Shown here: one piece after another, positions 1-7,945 of the stretch | Layout of the letters: the number at the start of each line of letters is the position of its first letter | How positions within the stretch are numbered: position 1 is the first letter of the stretch | Source of the DNA: Verrucomicrobiia bacterium | GTDB lineage: Bacteria; Verrucomicrobiota; Verrucomicrobiia; Opitutales; Cerasicoccaceae | Assembly: GCA_030425485.1 (NCBI GenBank) | Contig: JAUIAM010000001.1 | Coordinates: forward strand, 1 to 64,000 | Reading direction: 5' to 3' | DNA: 64,000 nt | Made by a program: the position numbers and the translations under genes | Notes under the pieces: model-generated | What the model was told of the DNA's origin: nothing | Seen by the model: only the letters and a program-made list of their open reading frames with translations | Databases searched by the model: none

Positions 1-188
1 GTAATTTTGAGGATTTTTTCGGCTTTCGAAGTGGTGTGAATCCAGATTCATGAACTGAGAAAACGGAAAAAGACGCGAAAAGACCCTTTTCTACCGACCT
101 TGATGAATTTGAAAACACGGCCTAGGGGCTGCTGAGTACTGGCGAACTGTGCTGGCAAAGCCTTATATTTATCTTGATGTAAGATTTT
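1..188. other. AT-rich leading gap, no supported gene
   Basis: No complete gene is visible. On the + strand the frame starting at base 3 is open for 16 codons and ends at TGA 51-53, so this could be the last few residues of a gene truncated by the window edge, but 16 codons are too few to support that. The stretch is clearly richer in A+T than most of the window. No clear promoter or terminator was recognised. Confidence 0.4.
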
Positions 189-422
189 GTGCACAATAAT
201 ATTGTCACATTCATGGATCGCAAAAGTGAAAGACTTCTTCGCAGGGCAATTTTATCGCCGATTCTGCTTTCGATACTGTTGATGGGATTAGATGCCTTGG
301 GCTATTTTCCAGATGCGTTAGCTAGGCTTTCACCTATCCAAGCCATGTGCATTGGCATCATTGTGGTGTGCGTAATTATTTACAGCTATTACGAACAGTT
401 TACGAAGGCGTCTAAGCGCTGA
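189..422 (+). CDS. small two-TM hypothetical membrane protein
   Basis: Predicted 77-residue protein with a basic N-terminus (RKSERLLRR) and two hydrophobic segments at about residues 22-40 and 51-67, separated by a short loop, then a basic tail (KASKR). This suggests a small inner-membrane hairpin protein. The longest reading starts at GTG 189; ATG 213 (MDRKSERLL) is equally plausible, and neither has a convincing Shine-Dalgarno sequence. It converges on mgtE, leaving only 19 bases between stops. I do not recognise a family. Base composition is AT-rich like the leading gap, unlike the mgtE operon beside it. Confidence 0.5.
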   Translation: MHNNIVTFMDRKSERLLRRAILSPILLSILLMGLDALGYFPDALARLSPIQAMCIGIIVVCVIIYSYYEQFTKASKR

Positions 423-441
423 ATACACGGCCTTACTCAGC

Positions 442-1824
442 CTAGAGCAGCAGCCAACTCCCCAGTCCGAGGAAGATAGCGAAGCCGACAATGTCGGTTG
501 AGGCGGTCAGGAAGATGCTGCTCGATTGCGCCGGGTCGAAGCCGACTTTGTTCAGCACGATCGGGATCAATGCGCCCGCCATACCAGCGTAGGTCATGGA
601 GAGCATCATGGCGATGAAGACCACGAGGGCCGTCATGATGCTGCTGGAGAACAGGCCGACAATCGTGGCCGAGAGCAGGCCGATGAGCAATCCGTTGAGC
701 AGGCCCTTTATGCATTCGCGCATACACACGCGGCGGTCTTCGCCGCTTTGGATGTTTCCCATCGCCAGGCTGCGAATGATGATGGCCAGGGTCTGGGCTC
801 CGGTATTGCCGCCGAGGTTGGCCACGATGGGCATACAGACGGCGAGGATGGTCAACTGGCTGATCTGTTTTTCAAAGGCATAGACCACGCCGCCAGCGAT
901 GAGGGCGGTAAAGAGGTTAACCACGAGCCACGGGCTGCGGCGCTTGATGCTGAGCGAAATGGGGTCGTCCACGGCCTCGTCACCACCGGCACCGACCATC
1001 TTCTGGATGTCTTCCGTGGCCTCCGACTGCACAATATCGAGGATGTCGTCGTGGGTAATCATCCCGACAAGCCGCTTGTCCGCATCGACGACAGGGAGCG
1101 CGTTCAGGTTGAGCTCCGCCATGAGCCGGGCAACGTCTTCCTGGTCCATGTCCACGCTGCACACGCCCTTGATGTCGGTGGTCATGATGTCGCTCAGGTA
1201 ATCCAGTGGCGCGTGCATGACGAGGTCGCGCATGGAGACCACGCCCAGCAGGCGGTGATCTTTGTCGACCACGTAGACGTAGAAAATGTGCTCGTATTCG
1301 TCGTTGAGCTTCTGGAGGTAGCGGACGGCCTGAATAACCGTCATGCCCGGTCGCGCGGTGGCGATCTCCGGGGTCATGATACCACCGGCACTGTCTGGCT
1401 CGTAGGCGATCAGGCCGCGGACGGTGGCTTCGGTCTCATCATCGACCTTGCCCAGAAGACGCTCGCGGTCGGCGTCTTCCATCTCCCCGATGATGTCGGC
1501 CGTATCGTCCGGATCGAGTTCCTCCAGGATCTGAATCGCGCGGGGCTCGCGCATGGCCTCGACGACATCGGCGGCATCGTCGGCGTCCATTTCGGACAAA
1601 ATGTCGGTGGCATGCTCCAGAGTGATGCGCCGCAGGACGACGCGTCGGTCATCCACATCCAGCCGGGAGAGGAAACTGCCGACGGTGTACGGTGAGGTGG
1701 CCTGAAGCCGTGCCGTATCGAGTCTTTCCAAGCCCTGATCGGCGTAGAGCTGGCGCAGTTCGTCGAGCGTGTAGGCGTCGGTTTCGTTGGCGGGGTTTGC
1801 CGTGCTGTTGGTAGACTCTGCCAT
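442..1824 (-). CDS. mgtE: magnesium transporter MgtE
   Basis: 460 residues, the usual MgtE length. The N-terminal half is the acidic helical MgtE_N domain (repeats such as MDADDAADVVEAM and LDPDDTADIIGEME). Tandem CBS domains follow at about residues 145-265 (MTPEIATARPGMTV, then DIMTTDIKGV), and then a five-helix membrane domain from about residue 300 with PIVANLGGNTGAQTLAI, the pore-lining motif of the family. MgtE is a homodimeric Mg2+ channel of the inner membrane gated by Mg2+ binding to the N and CBS domains. It lies 12 bases downstream of the metallophosphatase stop, so the two are probably cotranscribed; there is no room for its own Mg2+ riboswitch. Confidence 0.95.
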   Translation of the reverse strand: MAESTNSTANPANETDAYTLDELRQLYADQGLERLDTARLQATSPYTVGSFLSRLDVDDRRVVLRRITLEHATDILSEMDADDAADVVEAMREPRAIQILEELDPDDTADIIGEMEDADRERLLGKVDDETEATVRGLIAYEPDSAGGIMTPEIATARPGMTVIQAVRYLQKLNDEYEHIFYVYVVDKDHRLLGVVSMRDLVMHAPLDYLSDIMTTDIKGVCSVDMDQEDVARLMAELNLNALPVVDADKRLVGMITHDDILDIVQSEATEDIQKMVGAGGDEAVDDPISLSIKRRSPWLVVNLFTALIAGGVVYAFEKQISQLTILAVCMPIVANLGGNTGAQTLAIIIRSLAMGNIQSGEDRRVCMRECIKGLLNGLLIGLLSATIVGLFSSSIMTALVVFIAMMLSMTYAGMAGALIPIVLNKVGFDPAQSSSIFLTASTDIVGFAIFLGLGSWLLL

Positions 1825-1836
1825 GATAGGTGCGGT

Positions 1837-2511
1837 TTAGTCGATGTACTTCTTTTTGGCCTGAATCTGGAGGAATTTTTCCGCTTTGACGTCGTAGGCA
1901 GTCAGTTTTCCGCCATAAACGCAAGCCGTGTCGATGCACAGTGACCACGGGCGGCGATAGACATCCTCGCGCGGCGTATGTCCGCAGACAACGAAGGGCG
2001 GGCCCTTCCAGCGTTCGGCCCAGCTTACGCTGTTGGCGAACTGGCTGCGCTTGCCGTATTGGCCCGTTTCGGTGTCGATGACCTGGATGGAGGTGACGAT
2101 CTCCGGGCCCTGCTCAGTCCAGGGGCGGTCAGGCAGGAAGCCGCCGTGGACGAACACCGTTTCCAACTCGGGATAGGAAATGGTGAGCTCCAGGCTTTCG
2201 AGAAAGGCCCAGTCGTCGCGACCGATTTGCTTGAGCGTTTCCCAGTCGTATGCTTTTAAAATATCGGGGTCGCCTTCGTGGTGGTAGCGCAGGAGGCGCA
2301 GTTCGTGATTACCGAGCAGGCAGCGCGCGTTGCCCAGGCTTTTGACGGTCTTAATCACACGGGCAGAATCCGGTCCGCGATTGATGATGTCACCCAGGAA
2401 TACGAGGGTGTCATCCACGGTGGGCGCAATTTTATCGAGCATGGCATCCAGCTCGTCTGCGCAACCGTGAACGTCTCCGATTGCAATAACTCTTCCTTTC
2501 GATTCCCCCAT
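1837..2511 (-). CDS. PPP-family metallophosphatase
   Basis: 224-residue calcineurin-like phosphoesterase of the PPP/ApaH-PrpE type. The metal ligand motifs are in order: GDVHG (D13, H15), GDIINRGPDS, GNHE, a mid-protein histidine in VFVHGGF, and CGHTP near residue 179. The family hydrolyses phosphoserine/threonine proteins or dinucleoside polyphosphates with a binuclear metal centre in the cytosol; the substrate cannot be read from the sequence. Length is short for ApaH (about 280) and fits PrpE/PphA-like enzymes. First gene of a probable two-gene operon with mgtE; its start is only 32 bases from the divergent upstream ORF. Confidence 0.85.
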   Translation of the reverse strand: MGESKGRVIAIGDVHGCADELDAMLDKIAPTVDDTLVFLGDIINRGPDSARVIKTVKSLGNARCLLGNHELRLLRYHHEGDPDILKAYDWETLKQIGRDDWAFLESLELTISYPELETVFVHGGFLPDRPWTEQGPEIVTSIQVIDTETGQYGKRSQFANSVSWAERWKGPPFVVCGHTPREDVYRRPWSLCIDTACVYGGKLTAYDVKAEKFLQIQAKKKYID

Positions 2512-2579
2512 AGTGTGCTTTTTACCTTGTCGCTGCTCCTACCATGCAAAGAATTTGGACCGACAAAACCCTAAATTCT

Positions 2580-3071
2580 ATGGATTGGCAGTTTAAACCC
2601 CCGGCCCGGCAGTCAAGCTTAAGTGGCGAGGCATTCAATGAAGGCGAGTACGTGGTGTGCCTCCTGTACCTCGATGAGGCCGGGGCACTGCAACGCTCGG
2701 ACCTTCGCAGCGAGGAAGAAGACGCCTTTGAGGCTCCGGGCGGACTGCTCGGACGCTGGAAGCGCGAAGTCAAGGCACCCGACGAGGAGGCCCGCGAGGC
2801 CAGACAGCAGCTCATGGCCACGACCGAAGAGCTCTTCCTGTCGCTCTTTGAGGCCAATGGCGAGGAAGGAGAGGCCGAGCGCGACGCCCTGAAACAGCTC
2901 CTGGCCCTGATGCTGGAGCGAAAGCGCGTCATCAAGCGCGAGGGTGGGATCGTCGACGGCGTGCAGAAGTACCGCCACCCCAAGCAGGATCGCGAATACG
3001 CCGTGCCCATGGGGGACATCGACCCGGCGGTGCTCATCCGACTGCAGGAGCAACTCCAGCTCCTGGTCTAA
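2580..3071 (+). CDS. conserved hypothetical acidic cytosolic protein
   Basis: 163 residues from ATG 2580. An in-frame ATG at 2544 would add 12 residues, but the N-terminus from 2580 (MDWQFKPPARQSSLSG, then FNEGEYVVCLLYLDE) resembles a family of unknown function I associate with Verrucomicrobia and Planctomycetes that starts with a similar M-x-W-x-F pattern. The body is highly charged and helical (EEAREARQQL, ERDALKQLLALMLERKRVIKR) and has no signal peptide or TM segment. Divergent from the metallophosphatase and upstream of the lipoprotein. Function not known; family assignment is from memory. Confidence 0.65.
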   Translation: MDWQFKPPARQSSLSGEAFNEGEYVVCLLYLDEAGALQRSDLRSEEEDAFEAPGGLLGRWKREVKAPDEEAREARQQLMATTEELFLSLFEANGEEGEAERDALKQLLALMLERKRVIKREGGIVDGVQKYRHPKQDREYAVPMGDIDPAVLIRLQEQLQLLV

Positions 3072-3130
3072 AACGTATGGACTTCAAAATCGCCTTGCCT
3101 GCTGCGCTGAGCCTGTAAGCATAGGGCGAT

Positions 3131-3646
3131 ATGCAAGTGCCCACTTTTCTCCGTCGGTTCTGGCAGACCCTGCTCGTCTTGCCTGCATTGTTGCTGGTAT
3201 CCTGCGACGATGATAACCTGCCCTATCTGCCCTCCTTTTACATGGAAATGGGCAGTGCCTACAACCCGCTTGACCGGGCCAAGGAATTGACGCTCTCGAC
3301 GAGTGGCCTGAATTACTTCGTCTATGAAGACCCTGTGGTACCACCCTGGTACGTGACCAATGTCGAGCTGGTTAAGGTGCAAAACGGTCAACTGGCCTTG
3401 CGCTTTTACTTCGACCGCGATGGTAACCGCGAGTTATACCGGAACTCCGTGACCAACATCGGGCGCATGATCGTGACCGTGGTCGATGGTAAGGCGATCG
3501 GCGCGCGGCAGATCGATGGCCCGCTCCAGGGAGGCGTGTTCTACACCTTTACTGAATTGACCGAGGAAGAACTCGTGGAAATGGTTCCCAAGATGCAGGA
3601 AAGCATCAAGAAGTTGAACCAGATGAAGAACGAAGAGGGCCTCTAA
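3131..3646 (+). CDS. hypothetical lipoprotein
   Basis: 171 residues. The N-terminus has basic residues (RR at 8-9), a hydrophobic core and a lipobox (LLLVSC, Cys about 24) followed by DDD. The aspartates right after the lipidated cysteine would count as an inner-membrane retention signal by E. coli rules, which may not hold here. The mature part is a mixed alpha/beta soluble domain with no recognised family. It ends 3 bases before the M23 peptidase start, so the two are likely cotranscribed and may act together in the periplasm. Function unknown. Confidence 0.75.
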   Translation: MQVPTFLRRFWQTLLVLPALLLVSCDDDNLPYLPSFYMEMGSAYNPLDRAKELTLSTSGLNYFVYEDPVVPPWYVTNVELVKVQNGQLALRFYFDRDGNRELYRNSVTNIGRMIVTVVDGKAIGARQIDGPLQGGVFYTFTELTEEELVEMVPKMQESIKKLNQMKNEEGL

Positions 3647-3649
3647 GCT

Positions 3650-4675
3650 ATGCCGTTAATCGATTCGCCGCTGCGGATTGTTGTCCTGTGCTTGCTGCTG
3701 TTCGGGCTCAGCCCAGCAGTGGCCGAGCCCCCCGCTGTCTTCTGGCCCACGCCAAACGGCGAGTACTTCCAGACGGGGGACCTCATCGACTCGCTGCAGC
3801 CGACCGCCTCGGGACGCTGGGAAAGCGCTCTGTTTGGCTGTGTGCGCAACGGCGGCACGCGCTTTCACGAAGGGGTTGACTTAAAACCCATCGGGCGGGA
3901 TCGCCACAACGAAGCTACCGACCCGATCTACTCCGTCATGGACGGACGGGTGGTCTACATTAACCGGATTGCGGGCAATAGCGGCTACGGGCGCTACATT
4001 GTCATCGAGCACGAGTCACTCGACGTTCCGGTATATACCCTCTACGCCCACCTGGCCGCCATCTCGCCCGACATCGATACCGGCACACTGGTCAAGGGTG
4101 GGCAGCGCATCGGTACGATGGGACGCAGCGCAAGCTACAGCATTCCCCGCACACGCGCTCACCTGCACTTCGAGATCGGCCTGCGCAAGAGCAACCGTTT
4201 CCAGGACTACTACGATTTTAAACGCTACGGTGGCAAAAACCTGCACGGTGACTACAACGGGATCAACCTCACCGGGATGGATCCGATGATTTTCTTTGAG
4301 CAGGCCCGCACCGGAAAATTGCAGGACATGCGCTCGATGATCCAGGGGCAGCCCGTCGCCTACACCATCCGCGTGGCTACCCGTAGTGTGCCGGACTTTA
4401 TCGCACGCTACCCCAAGCTGCTCACCAAGCACATCCCCGCTCAGGGGCTTGTCGGCTGGGAGATCGATTACACCGCCGAGGGCATGCCCATTCGCTGGAC
4501 ACCTCTTACGGCCGAGGACGTGGCCACCCGCCGCGAGGGCGACATCACGCTGGTGGATTACAAGCCCGAGCTTCTCCAGGGCAAATGCCGCAAAACGATC
4601 GTCATTAAGGGCGACCGTGCCACCCTCGGTTCAGACCTGCGCAACGACCTCCAGTTGATTTTTGGCTTTCGCTAA
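3650..4675 (+). CDS. secreted M23 (LytM-type) metallopeptidase
   Basis: 341 residues with a cleavable signal peptide (hydrophobic core about 9-22, AVAE cleavage region). The M23 core carries the first zinc ligands in FHEGVDL (H-x3-D) and the HLH motif in RAHLHFEIG, with YTLYAHLAAI between them. The family cleaves peptide cross-links of peptidoglycan. About 130 residues follow the catalytic domain, with no recognised fold. Downstream partner of the lipoprotein ending at 3646. Its TAA stop overlaps the stop of the convergent gene by four bases, so there is no intergenic terminator here. Confidence 0.88.
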   Translation: MPLIDSPLRIVVLCLLLFGLSPAVAEPPAVFWPTPNGEYFQTGDLIDSLQPTASGRWESALFGCVRNGGTRFHEGVDLKPIGRDRHNEATDPIYSVMDGRVVYINRIAGNSGYGRYIVIEHESLDVPVYTLYAHLAAISPDIDTGTLVKGGQRIGTMGRSASYSIPRTRAHLHFEIGLRKSNRFQDYYDFKRYGGKNLHGDYNGINLTGMDPMIFFEQARTGKLQDMRSMIQGQPVAYTIRVATRSVPDFIARYPKLLTKHIPAQGLVGWEIDYTAEGMPIRWTPLTAEDVATRREGDITLVDYKPELLQGKCRKTIVIKGDRATLGSDLRNDLQLIFGFR

Positions 4676-5145
4676 AACAAGAGTATAAAGAGTATATATG
4701 CCCCGTATCCAGTTGCGGCTAGGAATGTCAATATAAGGACAACCTGAATACATCTGACCAAAATTTCGCACGCGTAAACTAGCAGGTAGATTAGCGCTGG
4801 AAATATAAGACCGACAGTGACTCCTGAGATAACTGCAAATTTTGGGCCCCAGTTATCACCCAAACTCGTTTCGCTCCAAATTGGCGCATAGTTTTCCAAA
4901 AAAAGATTGATTCCGGTTGCAATGGTACAAACGTGAATCGCAAGCACCAATGCGATGATGAGTACTCTTGCTGGTATGCTCAGATTGCCCCAGTCATCAA
5001 GGGCTGGCATTGCGGCTTTCACTTCCGCTGCGGGTGAAACGTCAGGCGGTGTTTCAACTGCGGGGCATGGCGCATCACGATCGGTGGTCTTTTCTGCTGG
5101 ACTGCAACCTTCATCCGCCGGTGTGACACGTTCATTTTCTGGCAT
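4672..5145 (-). CDS. AT-rich multi-TM hypothetical membrane protein
   Basis: 157 residues: an acidic, proline-rich soluble N-terminus of about 55 residues, then three hydrophobic segments at about 58-78, 105-128 and 132-155. The stop overlaps that of the convergent peptidase by four bases. The 3' two thirds of the gene are visibly richer in A+T than the flanking peptidase and MFS genes and use AT-ending codons, which may indicate later acquisition. No family recognised; the topology suggests an inner-membrane protein with a cytosolic tail. Confidence 0.6.
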   Translation of the reverse strand: MPENERVTPADEGCSPAEKTTDRDAPCPAVETPPDVSPAAEVKAAMPALDDWGNLSIPARVLIIALVLAIHVCTIATGINLFLENYAPIWSETSLGDNWGPKFAVISGVTVGLIFPALIYLLVYACEILVRCIQVVLILTFLAATGYGAYILFILLF

Positions 5146-5221
5146 GATGAACTATAATGTAGTAATAATCCATTTCAAGCAAGTCTTTTGCTTGGTTATG
5201 GGCAGGCGCCTGAACATGGTG

Positions 5222-6463
5222 CTAACTCAGCTTTCGCATGCGGGGGGAACGCCAGGCGGTGGCAAAGAGGAGGTTGGCCAGCATGAGGAGGCCAGCGGTC
5301 ATCAGGCTGAGGTCGTGCGGGGTCATGTTGGACAGGGCCCAGTAGCCGAGGAAGGGCGCGGCGGTGCCCCGCAGGCCCGTCAGCGCGGTATGCGCACTCA
5401 TGTAGGTGGAGACTTTTTCGGAGGGGGCGAGCTTCGTCACCCATAGCGTCCAGCCGAGGTTACCGCCGCCCATAGCCAGCCCTACGAAGCCCATCCCGAG
5501 CCCGAGCATGAAGAGGCTGGTGCTGTTAAAGTAGATGAGGAAGGCGACGAGGAAGCAGGAGTTGACCAGCACGCGCCAGAGGATGAAGTTGATGCGGTCA
5601 AAGAGGTAGCCCCAGACGCGTGTGCTCAGCATGCGCATGACCATAGGCACGACGAAGGTGACGACCGAAATCTCGTAGTTGTTCGCGTTGATGCCGTACT
5701 GCGGGTCGGCCATGTACTCCACGCGCAGCGGGATGGTCAGCAGGTTCGTCACCCCGATCACCATCCAGCAAAACAGCAGCCAGCCAAAGAGCTTGTCTTC
5801 CCAAATGACGGAGAAGCTCTTGAGGGGGTTGGCGGTCGAGGCACGGTTAAGCGGCTGCGAGGGGATACGTCGGATGATGAGCGCGCACAAAACACAACTC
5901 AGGGCCATGCCTGCCAAAATAAAGGGAAAGACGGAGACGTCGTGGTCGAGTGCCTTACCACCGAGCACTCCGGCGAAGACCCCGCCGAGGGAAGTCAGGA
6001 TGAGGACAGAGGCGAGCTTCTTGCCCCGCTCGCCCGGCCGATAGTTGAGCGAGTATATCTGAATCATGAGCGGCGGTGACTGCACGATGCAGATGTTGGC
6101 CGCGATGAAGAAAGTCAGGAACCAGGCCAGCGATGGGGCGAGGATGGCCAGCACGATCAGCATCGCGCTCATGAGCAGCATGAAGGCAAGGATCTTGGCC
6201 ACGGGCTGCCCGGTCTTGCTGGCCAGTGATGCGCTGAAGGCATTGAGAAAGAGCCCGATAAAGCTGGCCGCAGGCAGGAGCGCCTTCAGGTAGTCCGGCA
6301 TCTCATAGTAGCGGATGGCAATGATGAGCGCAAAGGTCACCCAGCCCGGTTCCAGCATGCCATAGAAGAACGCCCGCAACCGGTCGTAGCGGTACGTCAA
6401 CCGGGCGACTTCCCGGTCCTCCCCGTCGGGTAGGGGAATGGCGCTGGTGCTTGCTTGGCTCAT
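5222..6463 (-). CDS. MFS transporter
   Basis: 413 residues from ATG 6463 (MSQASTSAIPLPDGED). The frame is open further upstream to 6625, but that extension runs into a dispersed repeat and is not protein-like. About 11-12 TM helices are visible, with a charged loop near the middle (RRIPSQPLNRAS) as in a 6+6 MFS fold. Conserved-looking loops include RPGERGKKLASV and GLAMGGGNLGWTLWV. The substrate cannot be inferred from this, and no metabolic partner lies next to it. The gene stands alone on its strand with a repeat-filled 393-base region upstream. Confidence 0.8.
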   Translation of the reverse strand: MSQASTSAIPLPDGEDREVARLTYRYDRLRAFFYGMLEPGWVTFALIIAIRYYEMPDYLKALLPAASFIGLFLNAFSASLASKTGQPVAKILAFMLLMSAMLIVLAILAPSLAWFLTFFIAANICIVQSPPLMIQIYSLNYRPGERGKKLASVLILTSLGGVFAGVLGGKALDHDVSVFPFILAGMALSCVLCALIIRRIPSQPLNRASTANPLKSFSVIWEDKLFGWLLFCWMVIGVTNLLTIPLRVEYMADPQYGINANNYEISVVTFVVPMVMRMLSTRVWGYLFDRINFILWRVLVNSCFLVAFLIYFNSTSLFMLGLGMGFVGLAMGGGNLGWTLWVTKLAPSEKVSTYMSAHTALTGLRGTAAPFLGYWALSNMTPHDLSLMTAGLLMLANLLFATAWRSPRMRKLS

Positions 6464-6856
6464 GGGCGTGTGGTCGAAACCAAACGCCAATCTTGCGGCA
6501 CGCTTCTGCGATGCGCAATGCGCGAGTGGGATTATCTTTATCGCTTGTGCGCCGAGGTCTTGGTTCCTGTTGTAAAAATAATTTAACCGCAGAGACGCAG
6601 AGCGCATAAAGACTCCCAAGCGCATGCTGGCAGCAAGGCGTTTGGCCCAATTCTTGTTTGAGTGACTCAGACCTGTTCCGCTCTGCGTCTCTGCGGTTCA
6701 GTAAAGTGTGCTACTCAGATAGAAGAGTACCTCTTCGCCAATCGCAGTGCATTAGACAGACTTGAACGCCGTGCGTTGAGGCGCAGCCCCTCAGAGCGGT
6801 GAAGCTGGCTCAGCTTCCTTAGGCGAAGCCCCTCAATCAGATTAAACACCGTGCGC
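6464..6856. other. 393-base gene-free region filled by repeats
   Basis: Lies between the start of the MFS gene and the stop of nadA. It contains a 20-base perfect inverted repeat (6585-6604 and 6679-6698) and a partial copy of the hairpin-rich dispersed repeat (about 6766-6860). The open frames here are repeat translations and are not genes. The MFS promoter should lie in 6464-6580, but I could not identify it. Confidence 0.7.
6585..6698. repeat. inverted repeat pair, MITE-like
   Basis: AACCGCAGAGACGCAGAGCG at 6585-6604 is perfectly inverted at 6679-6698, with a 74-base spacer. The arms belong to a motif (CGCAGAGACGCAGAG type) seen scattered through many environmental bacterial genomes. A related arm recurs at 13451-13466. 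No ORF or transposase lies between the arms, so this could be a non-autonomous element or a long-loop hairpin. Confidence 0.75.
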
Positions 6857-6860
6857 TTAG
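6766..6860 (+). repeat. dispersed hairpin repeat, copy B (partial)
   Basis: Contains GAAGCTGGCTCAGCTTC (6801-6817, 7-bp stem, 3-base loop), then a GCCCCTCAATCAGATTAAAC segment and a tail whose TTA at 6857-6859 is the nadA stop codon on the minus strand. A second, degenerate copy of the same tail (gaacgccgtgcgttgag) lies at 6763-6780, so the right end appears duplicated. Matches copy A at 18486-18548 almost base for base. Confidence 0.75.
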
Positions 6861-7840
6861 CGGGACCAGTCAAGCATGCGCTTGATGGGGTGGTAGGCTG
6901 CGGCGCGAATATCTTCGTCCATGGTGATCTCGGGCGAGAGGTCACGCAGGCAGTCGCGCAGCTTTTCCACCGTGTTCATCTTCATGTAGCGGCAGTCGTT
7001 GCAGGCGCAGTTGTCCGTGGGCCCGGCGATGAAGACCTTGCCGGGGATCTCGCGGCGCAGGCGGTTGAGCATGCCGGTCTCGGTCACCACGATGATCTCG
7101 CGCGAGGGGTGGTCCTTGCAGTAGTGGATCATCTTCTCGGTGCTGCAGACTTCGTCGGCAAAGTCGCGCACGGCCTCAACGCACTCGGGGTGGGCCACGA
7201 CGGGCGCGTCGGGAAACTGCGTACGGAGTTTTTCCAGCGCGCGCACGCTAAAGAGCACGTGAGCATAACAACTGCCGGGCCACAGGCGCATCTCACGCCC
7301 GGTTTGCTTGGCTACCCACTGACCGAGGTTCTGGTCGGGGACAAAAAGGATTTCTCGATCGGCGGGCACGTGCTCGACGATCTTCATGGCATTGCCGCTG
7401 GTGCAGATAACATCGCTCAGGGCTTTAACACCTGCCGAGCAGTTAATGTAGGCCACGACGTAGAGATTTGGGTTGGCCTCCTTGTAGGCGGCGAGCTTTT
7501 CGGCGGGGCAGGAGTCCGACAACGAGCACCCGGCGTCCATGTCGGGCAGGATAACCGTCTTGGTCGGGTTGACGATCTTGGCCGTCTCGGCCATGAAGTG
7601 TACCCCGCAAAAGACGATGACGTCCGCATCGGCCTCGGCTGCACGGTAAGAGAGTCCGAGCGAATCACCCACATAATCAGCCACACGCTGAATGGCGTCG
7701 ATCTGGTAATTGTGGGCAAGGATGACCGCGTTGCGTTCCTTCTTTAGCCGCAGGATTTCTTCCTGGATCGCGCTCAGCGGCGCTTCCTGTCCATCAAGTG
7801 AGGGCAGGGTGATCGGTTCGTAGTCAAGCGTCGTCGCCAT
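6857..7840 (-). CDS. nadA: quinolinate synthase
   Basis: 327 residues, cytosolic. Condenses iminoaspartate with dihydroxyacetone phosphate to quinolinate in de novo NAD synthesis using a [4Fe-4S] cluster. Seen: VILAHNYQ near residue 39, CGVHFMAETAKI, YINCSAGVKA, CTSGNA, PDQNLGQWVA, GSCYAHVLFS and HPECVEAV, the successive NadA signature blocks containing the cluster cysteines; a late cysteine pair lies in CNDCRYMKMN. It follows the fur-like gene on the same strand after 108 bases. nadB and nadC are not in the window. The stop codon lies inside a dispersed repeat. Confidence 0.95.
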   Translation of the reverse strand: MATTLDYEPITLPSLDGQEAPLSAIQEEILRLKKERNAVILAHNYQIDAIQRVADYVGDSLGLSYRAAEADADVIVFCGVHFMAETAKIVNPTKTVILPDMDAGCSLSDSCPAEKLAAYKEANPNLYVVAYINCSAGVKALSDVICTSGNAMKIVEHVPADREILFVPDQNLGQWVAKQTGREMRLWPGSCYAHVLFSVRALEKLRTQFPDAPVVAHPECVEAVRDFADEVCSTEKMIHYCKDHPSREIIVVTETGMLNRLRREIPGKVFIAGPTDNCACNDCRYMKMNTVEKLRDCLRDLSPEITMDEDIRAAAYHPIKRMLDWSR

Positions 7841-7890
7841 AGATAAAGCTGCGAACTAGATATAATATTGTCAAATATGGCAATGGGAAT

Positions 7891-7917
7891 GTGACCCACA
7901 GGTTACGTGGTGGTCAC
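7891..7917. other. hairpin between fur-like gene and nadA
   Basis: GTGACC-CAC-AGGTTAC-GTG-GT-GGTCAC can fold into a 9-bp stem with a 2-base bulge and 7-base loop. It sits 28 bases after the fur-like stop and about 50 bases before the nadA start. It could be a terminator for fur, an operator or an attenuator; no T-run follows on either strand. The bases between it and nadA are AT-rich and may contain the nadA promoter. Confidence 0.4.
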
Positions 7918-7945
7918 GCGACTTTGACAACGGTTGCCCCGAAAG

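Noticed and set aside
6715-6945. 76-codon minus-strand frame
   Set aside because: Translation of the dispersed hairpin repeat and out-of-frame nadA; the same peptide pattern recurs in the frame over 18480-18550.
7841-7890. Possible Fur/PerR box before nadA
   Set aside because: The AT-rich stretch has only partial symmetry and does not match the 7-1-7 or 19-bp consensus convincingly.
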